A stretch of DNA of 64,000 nt from Lycorma delicatula (Eukaryota > Arthropoda > Insecta > Hemiptera > Fulgoridae). The stretch's first letter is position 1. Each line of letters starts with the position of its first letter. The position numbers and the translations under genes are program-made. Location: the NCBI RefSeq assembly GCF_047948215.1, contig NC_134467.1, forward strand, positions 35,369,020-35,433,019. Reading direction: 5' to 3'. Of the stretch, positions 32,441 to 43,705 are shown piece after piece. The notes under the pieces are model-generated. The model was not told the DNA's origin. It saw only the letters and a list, made by a program, of their open reading frames with translations, and did not search any database.

Positions 32441-33470
32441 TTCGTTTATCTTTATTTACAAACATTGGTAAATTAACAAAGTTGTTTTATTCGATACATA
32501 AAAAAGTGTATTTACCAGCAACCTTTTTCCTGTTTTATCCCATTTTTTTTAAAACCGAAGTTAAATACAGGGCTGATATATCTCTTATTCAATTCCTTTG
32601 ATCAAAAAATATAGGAAAACATCAAATTTACTCTTCGATTTTTACCCCAAGAATTTTAGTACGGTTTAATTTCACATAAGGAGAAGAAAGCAGGGATAAA
32701 TGTTTTGCGAGCCGAACTCACTATTGAACCGTTCTCATATCTATGTTTATAATGAACCTTTTTTCTTATTTTTGGCTGTAAAATCATCTCCCTAGAGATT
32801 TCCCTGCAATTTGGAATCATCTAGTAATTTTTGGCGTACCTCAATGCACCATATTAGGTCCTCTTCATTTTGCACTATGTAACATAAACAATTATGAACA
32901 TTAATGATTTGGTAGTACTAATTGGTATTACGTCATCGACAGACTTATCAAATAAAAAGATCTCATTATAATAACATATTACTGGAAAGGGAAAAATATT
33001 TCCAAGTTAGATAAAATAGAATATCTCATTTCACTTTAATATAAAGAGACGTCTTTGTCGTCTGTTACCGATAACCGCGGAAACTGCTCAACTAATCATT
33101 AAGAAATTTTAAGTGTAGCTTTCTTATGGCCCCCGAAATGTTTATCATATTTCAAATCACACCAATCTCACTGCTATATAGATTGTACATTTAAAAAAAA
33201 GTATAAATAGATAACCTAGAATTATTTTACTATATTTAATGTCCGTTTGTACATAATGTCATATGTATATCTTCTTTCTGTAAAATTATTTATTTGAGAA
33301 CATATTGTACTCTTCACGGTAAGCCTTACATGTTATGGCCACAGAATCGAATTTCAATTTGCTATTAATATTTTCATAACACCTAGGTCAGAAAGGTCAC
33401 AGATAGAAAGAAAACTTTCTAGGGTAACAAGAACTTACGATTGTAGAAAACGATTGAATCTAAGGTCTCC
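32440..33470. other. AT-rich sequence, possible weak repeat E copy at 32440-32830
   Basis: A TTAACAAAGTTGTTTTATTC block and CTTTTTTCTTATTTTTGGCT resemble parts of repeat E in the same order, but the match is weak. Beyond 32830 I see nothing. Confidence 0.3.
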
Positions 33471-33473
33471 ATA

Positions 33474-33600
33474 GCACGGGGATGGTAGCGTCTCGGTCTT
33501 TCATTCGGAGCTCCCGGGTTTGAATCCCGATCAGGCCACTTCTACACTCTACTATTGATATAAAAAAAGCCAGTTCCTGAATAACAATTTGAATGCTCGG
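33474..33600 (+). mobile_element. SINE-B copy 2
   Basis: The head GGGATGGTAGCGTCTCGGTC is followed by CCCGGGTTTGAATCCCGATC (B-box). The downstream part is degenerate. Only the tRNA-like head is clear. Not a usable tRNA: the acceptor stem does not close. Confidence 0.55.
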
Positions 33601-34184
33601 TTCAAAATCCAGTATAATATTTGAGAAATATGTTGTAAGTTATGAATACCCGTAATTTTGAGAGCATTACTTAAACATATTTACTAAAAAAATCAAAACG
33701 AGTGGGTCAGTGTGTGGACACAATACAGGAGAAAAGCTTCTTATTAATATCGCATGAATTATTAATAGTGCAAAATAACGTATACTTAATATACACAAAT
33801 GATAAAATTGTTTTATTAATAAGAAATATGAACTAACAATAAAATACATATATTATAAAAAAGAGATAACGCGTTTATATCCATAAGCCGTATATACGTG
33901 TGAGCGCTTACTGAACACGCGTGTTAGAATTTACATTTAGCACGTGGTAGGCATAGTAGAGGAATCAGCTAACGCGTGACGCTTTTTCGTGACGCTCACT
34001 TTTTCTCAGTTGAATCCGCCATTTCGAAGCCTGTGTTAAGAAGCTTCCCTTCAAATACTATTTCTAATTTTTGAAGTGCTACACGCATGTAATAACTCAG
34101 GCGAAGTCGAGATAGGAAATGCTAATGTTATATAAAACTGAATGAATAATTTGATAAAATAAAAGTAGCTTAGTGGATATATAC
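33600..34184. other. Sequence with CG-containing words, no feature assigned
   Basis: Between 33870 and 34130 are several ACGCGT and ACGCGTG words in otherwise AT-rich DNA. No reading frame or repeat match, and I cannot assign a role. Confidence 0.3.
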
Positions 34185-34193
34185 TTTAGTTCT

Positions 34194-34468
34194 TTTGTAT
34201 TTTACCGTTTAGCCTCCGATAATTACCTTTCAGATAATACTTCAGAGGATGACATGTATGAGTGTAAATGAAGTGTAGCCTTGTACGGTCGCATTTCGAC
34301 CATTCCTGAGATGTGTAGTTAATTGAACCCAACCACCAAAGAACACCGGTATCCACGATCTAGTATTCAAATCCGTGTAAAAATAACTAAGACTTGAACG
34401 CTGAAATTCTCAACTTCCAAATCAACTGATTTGGGAAGACGCGTTCACCACTAGACCAAGCCGGTGGG
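34194..34468 (-). mobile_element. SINE-A copy 5, with target duplication
   Basis: Flanked by TTTAGTTCT at 34185-34193 and 34469-34477. Minus-strand head CCCACCGGCTTGGTCTAGTG, palindrome AAATCAACTTGGAAG-like with changes (AAATCAGTTGATTT on one strand), the CCGGTGTTCTTTGGTGG body and a CGGAGGCTAAACGG tail. It lacks about 10 bp after the AAAATAAC segment compared with copy 1. Confidence 0.85.
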
Positions 34469-34804
34469 TTTAGTTCTCTTGCCTATTTAATAGCAAATAA
34501 CCGGTTTCATTCAAGAAGACTGTAAAATTTAAATTTAATTCAAACGGAACTGGTGTAAGATACATCTTTAACAACAACTCCTTTATCTATACTTGTAATA
34601 CATATATTTATAAATCATAAACATTTTAAACGCTTCACAGAAGTGTTATGGTGTGTGACGAACCAAACGTTACTATGATATAGATCATAAATTCAAAAAA
34701 AAAATATAGAAATCAGACAGTATTTTTGATAAATAACTCAAAAATTTGAAAGAAAAAAAATCAATATTTGTTAGTTAACAAACCAAAAACAACACTAAAA
34801 AGCA

Positions 34805-35507
34805 GATATGGACACCACACATCTTCCTTGTATGCCTTTTAAATTACATTTACACATTTATTTTAAAATGAAAAGTAGTAAGTTTTATTTCATTAATAAC
34901 TTCTGGTATTTTTCTTTTTTTTTATTATAGCTGAGTTATTTTGTAAACGTTTTTTTACAATCAAAAGTTAATAATTATTAATAAATCAATATATATAAGT
35001 TATAAAAAAGTTTAAAAAAAAAAAGAAGAAATGAAGTCAGATTTGAACCGAAGTGCTTTCCCCTTGTAAGATCCAAATATTTCAATAATTAAAATTTTAT
35101 TTAGCTATAACTCTGGAACCAATGAAAATAAATAAGTCTTATGATAAATCGTTTAAAAGCTCTCAATGAGGGTTTATGAATGCAGTTAAGAGAAAGTCTA
35201 AAATCCACATTTTTTTTTGGATTTTGGGCTTTTTTGGACACTTTTGGTCCAGTCGATTGTAGTCAAAAGGGAATCTCTAGTTGTACACAACTAGAGATGG
35301 TACAACAGTTCTAAATCCAAAATTTCAACAACCTACAGCTAATAGTTTTTGAGTTATACGAGATAAGTACGTACGTACAGACGTCACGCCGAAATTAGTC
35401 AAAATGGATTCAGTGATGGTAAAAATGGATATTTCTGTTGAAATCTGAAAACCGAAATCTTTCGTGATCATAATACTTCCTTTATTTTGTACAAGGAAGT
35501 AAAAAAA
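34805..35507 (+). repeat. Repeat C, copy 3
   Basis: Begins TATGGACACCACACATCTTC and ends TTTGTACAAGGAAGTAAAAA, about 700 bp. The internal order matches copy 1 (GGCTATAACTCTGGAACC, GAGTTATACGAG, AAAATGGATATTTC). A 26-bp palindrome at 35273-35298 is not in the other copies. SINE-B copy 3 follows directly. Confidence 0.72.
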
Positions 35508-35660
35508 CGATCTCCTTGGCGCGAGTGGTAGCCTCTCAACCATGTACCCTGAGGTCCTGGCTTTGAATCCCGGTAAAATGGCATTTTTCATACGCTAAAA
35601 ATTTCCATTCGGTCTAAATGACCACAGCAGTTGATGTTCGCACATCTCATTAGAAAAAAA
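35508..35660 (+). mobile_element. SINE-B copy 3
   Basis: Head with GGCGCGAGTGGTAGCCTCTC (A-box-like) and GGCTTTGAATCCCGGTAAAA (B-box-like), then ATGGCATTTTTCATACGCTA and a run to CGCACATCTCATTAG. It starts right at the right end of repeat C copy 3. The tail homologous to SINE-A is not evident in this copy. Confidence 0.6.
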
Positions 35661-36490
35661 TCGTTGATTAAACGAATAAAAATAATTCACTTATTGTAGA
35701 ATTTTTTTTTTTAAATTATCTTCGCAGAAATCTTTTGGAATTAACAAAATTCTATTTGCATAAATATACAACTATAGTTTTGAATATAATAATTAATCTT
35801 TTTTTTTTTTAAATCAGATAGTAATCACATTTTCTGAAAAGTTTTACACATTAATTTTTAATTGTTAAATGGTTTTCTATTATAACAAACGAAGTGATTA
35901 TAAGGAAATACTATATAATTTATAATCTAGTAACAAAATATAACATATTAAAAAACTTGTTAGAACGCATTATGTATGTAAATTTACGTCATAGTAAATA
36001 TTTAACACTGTTTGGTAACCAGGATAACGCATCAAAAAATAAATTGGTGCTGTTAAAATATGCAAATGAGCCATACGGTATATCCTATATGTTATAAGTA
36101 AAGCTGTTGTTATTAAATATTTATAATATTACAATATATATTCTATTATACAAATTAATAATTAAAATTAGTAATTAATGATTAATTTTAATACTATCTA
36201 TTATCGCCCCCACCAAAAAAAAAAAAAAAAATTATATTTTATGAGCGCACAATGGTTTCTTTTTATAAATGTTGAAAATTATTTTGATTATGACTGGAAA
36301 ATTATTTTCTAATTTTTAGAGCAATTTCGTTTTAAAAGAAAACCAGTTTTTTAACAATTTTTTAAACCCTATTATTAAACTCTCCTGGCTGCACTTGTTA
36401 ATTCAAATGTCATTAATTCATCCCTATGGTTTATAATTTTTTTTTCATTCTATCTATCTCTACTAGCGTTGCGTAAAAACTAAAGAAAAA
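35660..36490. other. AT-rich sequence without recognised features
   Basis: Chance frames only; an A run at about 36217-36229 is not preceded by any recognisable LINE or SINE. Confidence 0.45.
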
Positions 36491-36493
36491 TAT

Positions 36494-36600
36494 CTGTCGT
36501 GGACACCAAACGACTTCCTTGTACGCCTATTTAATTATATATAAACATTTTTCGCCGCACATCATTTAAACTTATTTTATATGAAAGTAAGATACGATCT
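36494..36600 (+). repeat. Repeat C left-end fragment
   Basis: Reads GTCGTGGACACCAAACGACT then TCCTTGTACGCCTATTTAAT and ATATAAACATTTTTC, matching the first 80-100 bp of copies 1 and 3. The remainder is missing. Confidence 0.55.
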
Positions 36601-36713
36601 TCCAATTCTTTAATAAACTGGACAGTTACACAATTGCTGAAATGTTAGTTTTTAATAACACAAAGATTTATACAATTATTAATTCAATAATTTTACATGA
36701 AATATTAGGGTAG

Positions 36714-37594
36714 ACCGTTACTTTTTAATCTTTACATGGAACTAGCAGTTAATGATGTTAAAGAACAATTTAGATTCGGAGTAACAGTACAAGGTGAAAA
36801 GATAAAGATGCTACGATTTGCTGATGATATAGTAATTCTTTCTGAGAGTAAAAAGGATTTAGAAAGAACAGTGAACGGTATGGATGAAGTCCTACGCAAG
36901 AACTACCGCATGAAAATAAACAAGAACAAAACAAAAGTAATGAAATGTAGTAGAAATAACAAAGATGGATCACTGAATGTAAAAATAGGAGAAGAAAAGA
37001 TTATGGAGGTAGAAGAATTTTGTTATTTGGGAAGTAGAATTACTAAAGATGTACGAAGCAGGAGCTATATAAAATGCCGAATAGCACAAGCTAAACGAGC
37101 CTTCAGTCAGAAATATGATTTGTTTACTCCAAAAATTAATTTAAATGTCAGGAAAAGATTTTTGAAAGTATACGTTTGGAGTGTCGCTTTATATGGAAGT
37201 GAAACTTGGACAATCGGAATATGTGAGAAAAAAAGATTAGAAGCTTTTGAATTGTGGTGCTATAGGAGAATGTTAAAAATCAGATGGGTGGATAAAGTGA
37301 CAAATGAAGAGGTATTGCGACAAATAGATGAAGAAAGAAGCGTTTGGAAAAATATAGTTTAAAGAAGAGACAGACTTATAGGCCACATACTAAGGCATCC
37401 TGGAATAGTCGCTTTAATATTGGAAGGACAGGTAGAAGGGAAAAATTGTGTAGGCAGGCCACGTTTGGAATATGTAAAACAAATTGTTAGGGATGTAGGA
37501 TGTAGAGGGTATACTGAAATGAAACGACTAGCACTAGATAGGGAATCTTGGAGAGCTGCATCAAACCAGTCAAATGACAGAAGAAAAAAAAAAT
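36714..37594 (+). mobile_element. LINE-A copy 5, 5'-truncated
   Basis: Starts within motif B (LLFNLYMELAVNDV) and includes LRFADDIVILSE, KINKNKTKVMKC, YVWSVALYGSETW, MLKIRWVDKVTNEEV, HPGIVALI and the ASNQSND end. The frame is open 36736-37362 (208 codons), where TAA replaces the Lys of IVKRR; it stays in frame afterwards. The 3' end reads AATGACAGAAGAAAAAAA, one base different from the usual GACTGAAG, so the terminal stop is changed to Arg. Confidence 0.87.
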
Positions 37595-38205
37595 ACTTAC
37601 TTATATACTAAGTATTAAGGAGACGATAGTACTTATTTCTTATAACTACAAATATTACATTATTCATACTTTATGCTTACGTTATATATAAAGTCCTATA
37701 TTTAATTATTTATTTTATTTTTATAAAATTAAGTCTTCCTGGAAATAAATCTTTAAACCTTGGGAATAAGTCCTTAAATATTTCTTCATTGGACACTCGT
37801 TGTTAAACTTAATTTGCGGTTAACAAGAAAACTTTTTAATTTTTTCTTTTTTAATTTTCATTTTTAATTTTTTTTCTGTTTTAATTCTTCTCTTTTTTTA
37901 ATTTTATTATATTTTCTTTTTCTAACTTTATTTTTTAACTTGGTTTATTAAATTATATTTTAACCATTCTTCACACTTAATATTCCATAAACATATGACA
38001 AGTTCATGGATTATAAAACTCAATTACCTTTAGCACATTTTATTTTATTTTTTATTTTTTTCATTATTACAATAAAAAAATCAGTGCTATTTGTAGTAAG
38101 GCGATATTACTTACGAATTAGTTAAATTAAATAAAATCAAAGTTATAGTTGTTACCTTTTTATTCCTTTATTTTCGTAATGTAAAATTAATATTACTTCC
38201 GTTGA
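37595..38205. other. AT-rich sequence, no feature seen
   Basis: Long T-rich runs near 37840-37950 and 38040-38060. No coding or repeat signature. Confidence 0.45.
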
Positions 38206-38206
38206 G

Positions 38207-38310
38207 GAGAGATAGCGTGTAAAACCTTTACCTGGAGGTTCCAGGTTCGAATCCCGGTCAGGCATCGCATTTTACATACGTTAAAAAATTCCATTTCCAT
38301 TTACCACGTA
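38207..38310 (+). mobile_element. SINE-B copy 4
   Basis: Head GGAGAGATAGCGTGTAAAAC and CCAGGTTCGAATCCCGGTCA (intact B-box), then GGCATCGCATTTTACATACG. The A-box side is decayed. The downstream body loses similarity after about 100 bp. Confidence 0.55.
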
Positions 38311-39115
38311 TAAATTTCAAAGTACTTTGAAATTTAATGTAAAAATATGCGGAACAATGGTATTAGGAAATATTCCTGTTTAAATCCTGTTTATTCCTGT
38401 TTAATGTTCAAGAAGGTTCCATTGTTCATAAATGTATTATTTCGAGAGTACGACATCAGGACCTTATGCGTATATATTTCCCGGCGGGTTTCAGAAATAA
38501 GGCTCTCTCTCAAGACAAATTAGTCTTGAGAGAAATGAACGTATAAAAAATGAATTTATTGACTTTACCATTAAAAAAATAATTTCATCATATAACGACG
38601 AAATAAATAAATTTATTCTATTAAATTAAGCTACGCATCAATATGGACATAAGTTATAATTAATTAAAAAACTAACTTAAATACAGTAAGTGAGCTAAAG
38701 ATAGGGGCACTATCTTTGACAACAATCGTGTCAATTGTAGGATGGCTTCTGCGCGACGGGCGAGCGGGGTTTGTTGTACTATTCAACCAGATGACATCAT
38801 CCGTATACTAATAAATATAAAATGCGAACATAAGAAACAAATACAATTAAATGAGTAGTACATTAAACACAGCTACTAGCGAGGGGCAAACTTTCAGATC
38901 ACGTGTTCTACTAATTATTAAGAACAAGGCAGTTTTACAAGTTAATTTAATAATACTAATTAAAAACTTAAATTACAAAAGTAATATTAATTATAATTAT
39001 AACTTACTTGGAAATTTTATTTTTTCTGTAAGTTTATCTTAGAAATCTTACCTGAAACAAAAAAGAAGAAAATTAATATGCTATATTATTTATAGTATTT
39101 ATATATATGTGGCAA
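38311..39115. other. Mostly AT-rich sequence, unassigned
   Basis: A short imperfect inverted repeat, CTCTCAAGACAAATTAGTCTTGAGAG-like (about 38508-38532), is visible. No coding frame of note. Confidence 0.4.
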
Positions 39116-39117
39116 AA

Positions 39118-40500
39118 ACATGGAAGGTCGAATACAGGCAGAAAAAATGAATTTTAAGAGAAACATGACAGGTTGGTCAAGAAGGGGTAGGGTAAGGAGC
39201 AGTATAATTTGGGAGGAACTGAAATTGGGAGGGTTTGTCGAGTCAATTGTCTAAACTCAGGCGGTGTGGGAATATTGAAAGGATGGATGAGGAAAGATTA
39301 TCAATTATTATTGAGTGGAATCATGTAGAAGATTATGGGGTAGACTAAGAATGGAATGGATAAATACGGTGGTGGTGGAAGTGAGCAAGAGGAGATGTGG
39401 TGTGAGTGATGAAAGAAAGGTTGAAGGATCGATATATTGTTATAAGATTTTGTAGTTGTTTGTATATATACCATGTATATCATGACTATGTATTGTACAT
39501 TACCATATGTGCATCGTTTCTTGTATAATTGTTAAGTTTAAGTTGTAGTACTGTATTGAACATGTAAATTCTATTCTAGTATGTGGGATGCATTCTAAAC
39601 TATGAATTGTGTTTTTGTTGTGCCAAGTGTGCACGGCAGTATCTTGTATTATTATATTATATGGTCGAGCATTTCTAACATTGGGTGTGAGTTGCTATGC
39701 TCTTTACGTTATTGTGTATTGGGTACTGCTGTTATTCTTGTATAATGTATCATTTTTCTATTCTGAATTGTATTTCTTGTATTAAGTATTACGTGTTTCT
39801 AATATTACCTCACTGCCATGGTACTGTGTAGGTACCAAGGCACCAAGGTACGTTAAGGCCGCGCCTTAACGTATCGGGATGTTCCACAATAATTATGTAG
39901 GATGGTATAGTATATAATTTATTTTACAGTTTTGTAATTGAATTGTAACGTAGTGTGGTGTTAGGACTTTTGGTGGAGGCATGCGGCCTCGATATGTCAT
40001 CGGCGCTGCTATCGGATGGTGTGGTATAATTAATTGGAAAAAAAGGGAAAATGAAACGTGGCGTCGTGTAGAGCTAGGAAAGTAACTTCAATGCTTAAGG
40101 TGTTCTAGTTCGCCCACATGCAAGAGTGGGGGAGTCAGAACTCCCTGATGATATCATAGAGGACCCTCTAGGTATGAGTGGGTCCCGAGCGGTGACGAGT
40201 GTGCGCAATGCACATCCAAAACCGATCAGGACGGGAAGCTTAGCTCTTCAGCGGACCGGTGCGCTGGATGTCTAGAAGAGGACGTCGGCGTACTCCTATG
40301 AGGCTGAGAGAACCCCAGTGGGAGAACCTCCCCAAGTGGGGGCAGACAGGAAGGGCAGGGACTGCTCTAGATCTAAACGGCGGAGACCGGTCGCCTTGGA
40401 GGGTGTTTAAAAAAAAAATGGTTGATGGATCGAGCCAGATGAAGGAATTTTGTAAAAGGGCCAACCGAAGAATCTTGGGTAAAGAGAACTGAAGATGATG
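39118..40500 (+). mobile_element. Candidate LINE 3' end: decayed ORF tail and long 3' untranslated region
   Basis: 39120-39460 in mixed frames gives IIWEELKLGGFVES, GNIERMDEERL, IIEWNHVEDYG and RKVEGSIYCYK. The H/N-IERMDEERLP pattern before a GRPR-like segment is usual near the C-terminus of several LINE ORF2 proteins. The following kilobase is noncoding, with an 11-bp-stem hairpin at 39849-39873 and a GC-rich end (40030-40490) that includes CGGCGGAGACCGGTCGCC. The clade is undetermined and the right end uncertain. Confidence 0.4.
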
Positions 40501-41393
40501 ATATAATATTAAATACTAATTATAAAATTTATTTTAATAGTAAATTACTTTAAAAATTAACAATAACTACAGATCAATCTGGAATTTTGCAAAAAAACTA
40601 AATTCCCGTCCTTAAATCGAAAATATTTCATCATTTTTAAGTATTCTTCAGCGATGATATTAAAAGAAAAGAACATTGTATTTAATTTTTTAAATACTAA
40701 AAAAAACATATTCGTCTCATTTTTTAAACATCGATATATTAATCTCAGTTTTCATAATAAGTCGAGTATAATTTTGTACGATATGAATTATGACTAATAA
40801 GAGAAATGGACAAAGAAATAGTAAAAACAAAAAAAACATCTGAAACTTTTACATCAGGAAATTGAAGAAATTTACTGGATACTCAGTGTAAAATATGAAA
40901 AAGTGAATAGCGTGAAAGAGAGTAGAATAAGAAATAAAATGATTTAAAAGAGGAAAGAAAAATGTCTGTAACATAATATCATAAGAATAAAAAAGTTGTA
41001 AAAAATAGTGATAAAAGATTTATTGAAGGAGAAAAGAAGAGAGAACGATAAAAAATAAAAATGACAAAATATCAAAAAGGAAATTATAGCTATCAGGAAC
41101 TAAAATAATTTTGCTAGAAATAAAAGAAAATGGAATTTGAAAGTGTAAAGAACTGTCTCAGACTTAATGTTCATATAACAAGGATAAACATTTTCTTTTT
41201 CGGGTAACAAACCATAATCATTACGCTTTCATTATCAAATTAAAATAATAATGATAATCATAATCATCTATTTATTGTGTAATAAACAATATAAAACTGA
41301 ATCACAATCGTCAACAATCAATAACTATAAAAAGTGGTTAAAAGTCTTCTGAAATTGTTAAAACTTAAAAAAATTTAAAGTCCTGTCTATCCA
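40501..41393. other. A-rich sequence without recognised features
   Basis: The plus strand is unusually purine-rich (AGAAATGGACAAAGAAATAG style) between 40800 and 41110. No repeat match. Confidence 0.4.
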
Positions 41394-41409
41394 TTCAATC
41401 TCCCAATTC

Positions 41410-41668
41410 TTCTTTTTTTTCGCCTCCGGTAACTACCGTTCAGATAATACTTCAGTAAAGTGTAGTCTTGTACATTCTCAGTTCGACCATTCCTGAGATG
41501 TGTAGGTTAATTGAAACCCAACCACCAAAGCACACCGGTATCCAAGATCTAGTATTCTAATCCGTGTAAAAAATAACTGGTTTTACTAGGAGTTGAACTC
41601 TGGAACTCTCGACTTCCAAATCAGCTGATTTGGAAAGAGGCGTTCACCACTAGACCAACCCGGTGGGT
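41410..41668 (-). mobile_element. SINE-A copy 6, with target duplication
   Basis: Flanked by a 16-bp duplication with two mismatches (TTCAATCTCCCAATTC at 41394-41409, TTCAATTTCCTAATTC at 41669-41684), so the insertion is not very recent. Minus-strand head CCCACCGGGTTGGTCTAGTG with the AAATCAGCTGATTT palindrome. An internal deletion removes the ACTCATACATATCATCC segment, and the tail is CCGGAGGCGAAAAAAA. Confidence 0.87.
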
Positions 41669-41699
41669 TTCAATTTCCTAATTCAAAACGTATCATCAA

Positions 41700-42160
41700 G
41701 CACAGTTCACATTTTGTTGACGACAGGTTCTGAACTTATAAAATTCTGATTAATTATCCCAGCGACTATCCATGAACTCATCAACAGAGTAGAATGACTT
41801 AGACACCAAAAGGCGTCTTAGTCGAGATTTAAACCGATTCAGAATGAGAATTTGTTTGAAATCTTCTGGGATCCTATTAATTGATCTGACACCAACTTGC
41901 GACGGCAAAGGTTCGAAAGCCACTGTTCTGTGCTGTTGGGCACACAAGTTGTCCCTTCCTATGGTATCGTATAGATTTAAATTTCCCTTCAGCACTAAAT
42001 TACATTTCGAATAGGAATACACCACAACAACCAAGATATAAAGACAGAGTAACCTCAGAAATCCCAGCTCCGAGAAGGAATCCCTACACGACTCTCTGAT
42101 TTTAATTTCATAATCACTCTTAACAGCTTTCTTCTGCAGCCGAAACACCCTACTCAGCAA
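41700..42160 (-). pseudogene. CR1/jockey-superclade LINE, ORF2 C-terminus
   Basis: The 136-codon open frame (41750-42160) encodes LLSRVF-type LSRVFRLQKKAVKSD, RESCRDSFSELGFLRLLCLY, QQHRTVAFEPLPSQVGVRSI and KSRLRRLLVSKSFYSVDEF. These motifs are common in the C-terminal tails of arthropod LINE RT proteins. It is cut at 42160 and LINE-A copy 6 starts at once in the opposite orientation. No tail seen at the left end. Confidence 0.75.
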
Positions 42161-42161
42161 G

Positions 42162-43033
42162 ATTTTGAATCTTTACATAGAACTAGCAGGTAATGATGTT
42201 AAAGAACAATTTAGATTCGGAGTAACAGTACAAGGTGAAAAGATAAAGATGCTACAATTTGCTGATGATATCGTAATTGTAGCTGAGAGTAAAAAGGATT
42301 TAGAAGAAACAATGGACGGCATGGATGAAGTCCTACGCAAGAACTACCGCATGAAAATAAACAAGAACAAAACAAAAGTAATGAAATGTAGTAGAAACAA
42401 ACAAAGATGGATCACTGAATGTAAAAATAGGAGGAGAAAAGATTATGGAGGTAAAAGAATTTTGTTACTTGGAAAGTACATTTACTAAAGATGGACGAAA
42501 CAGGAGCGATATAAAATGCCGAATAGCACAAGCGAAACGAGCCTTCAGTCAGAAATATGATTTGTTAACATCAAAAATTAATGTCAATGTCAGGAAAAGA
42601 TTTTTGAAGTATATTTTTGGAGTGTCGCTTTATATGGAAGTGAAACTTGGACGATCGAAGTATCTGAGAAGAAAAGATTAGAAGCTTTTGAAATTTGCTG
42701 CTATAGGAGAATGTTAAAAATCATATGGGTGGATAAAGTGACAAATGAAGAGGTGTTGCGGCAAATAGATGAAGAAACAAGCATTTTGAAAAATATAATT
42801 AAAAGAAGAGACAGAATTATAGGCCACATATTAAGGTATCCTGGAATAGTCGCTTTAATATTGGAGGGACAAGTAGAAGGAAAAAATTATGTAAGCAGGC
42901 AACGTTTGGAATACGTAAAACAAATTGTTAGGGTTGTAGGATATAGGGGGTATACCTAACTGAAACGACTAGCACTAGATAGGGAATCTTGGAGAGCTGC
43001 ATCAAACCAGTCAAATGACTGAAGAAAAAAAAA
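42162..43033 (+). mobile_element. LINE-A copy 6, 5'-truncated
   Basis: Starts in LYIELAGNDVKEQF and has LQFADDIVIVAE (FADD box intact), KINKNKTKVMKC, FCYLESTFTKDGRN, MLKIIWVDKVTNEEV and LEYVKQIVRVVGYRG. Frameshifts occur after CSRN, near GKR and near YIFGV, and TAA replaces a codon near 42959. It has more substitutions than copies 5, 7 and 8, so it is an older insertion. Ends TCAAATGACTGAAG and A run. Confidence 0.86.
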
Positions 43034-43605
43034 TACTAATAAATCTCCTTAAGTCAATTTTTTTTTAAATTTAATACTTACTCAATCATGGCTAAAATTG
43101 AAAAGAAAAATTTTCAATAAAAACAATTTTTTTTTTTATTTATATTTTAGAAAAATATGGAGACAGCTCTAATATGATTTAGACATTTTCAATTTGTTTT
43201 TTGTATTTTAACCGTAAGGTGATAAAGCAAAAGAATGAAAAAAGTTTTCAATTTTTTTAAGAGGTGGGGGTTGATTTAAAAAAAAAAATATTTTTTAGAT
43301 TATTTATAATTATATGCATTATTTGAAACAAATTTGTTTTAAAAAAATTTTCTCTAAAATACCTCTGAAAGAAATCGAAATTTAAGTTTTTCATGATATC
43401 CCCCATCCCTTAACGAATTTTAGAAAAACATAATATTACCGAAGCCCTATATATAGAAATATTTTTGCCAAATTGGAATCAAATCTGTTTTGTTAAACCT
43501 GAGATGTAGTCCAAAAGCAGTGCGACAAAGATACATAATACATACATTTGTTTTGCTTGGTCTTGAACTAGTTGGATTAAAAAACGTAAAAATTCATAAA
43601 AAATA
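43034..43605. other. AT-rich sequence, no feature seen
   Basis: A and T runs with chance frames only. Confidence 0.4.
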
Positions 43606-43609
43606 AAAC

Positions 43610-43685
43610 CATATCCTGTTTTTGACATAATCATAATACTTCCTTTATTAATAACTATTCTACCTCTTTTCGTAAGGAAAAATAA
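43610..43685 (+). repeat. Possible repeat C right-end fragment
   Basis: CATAATCATAATACTTCCTT and, 35 bp on, TCTTTTCGTAAGGAAAAATA resemble the right end of repeat C with a changed loop. About 75 bp only. Confidence 0.35.
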
Positions 43686-43705
43686 AAATTTAATGTTTCT
43701 TTAAT

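Noticed and set aside
33474..33545. tRNA gene with GGGTTTGAATCCC T-arm
   Set aside because: Same SINE-B family; no closing acceptor stem.
40259..40492. 77-codon basic ORF
   Set aside because: It overlaps a nearly equal frame on the other strand in a GC-rich noncoding block; no recognisable domain.
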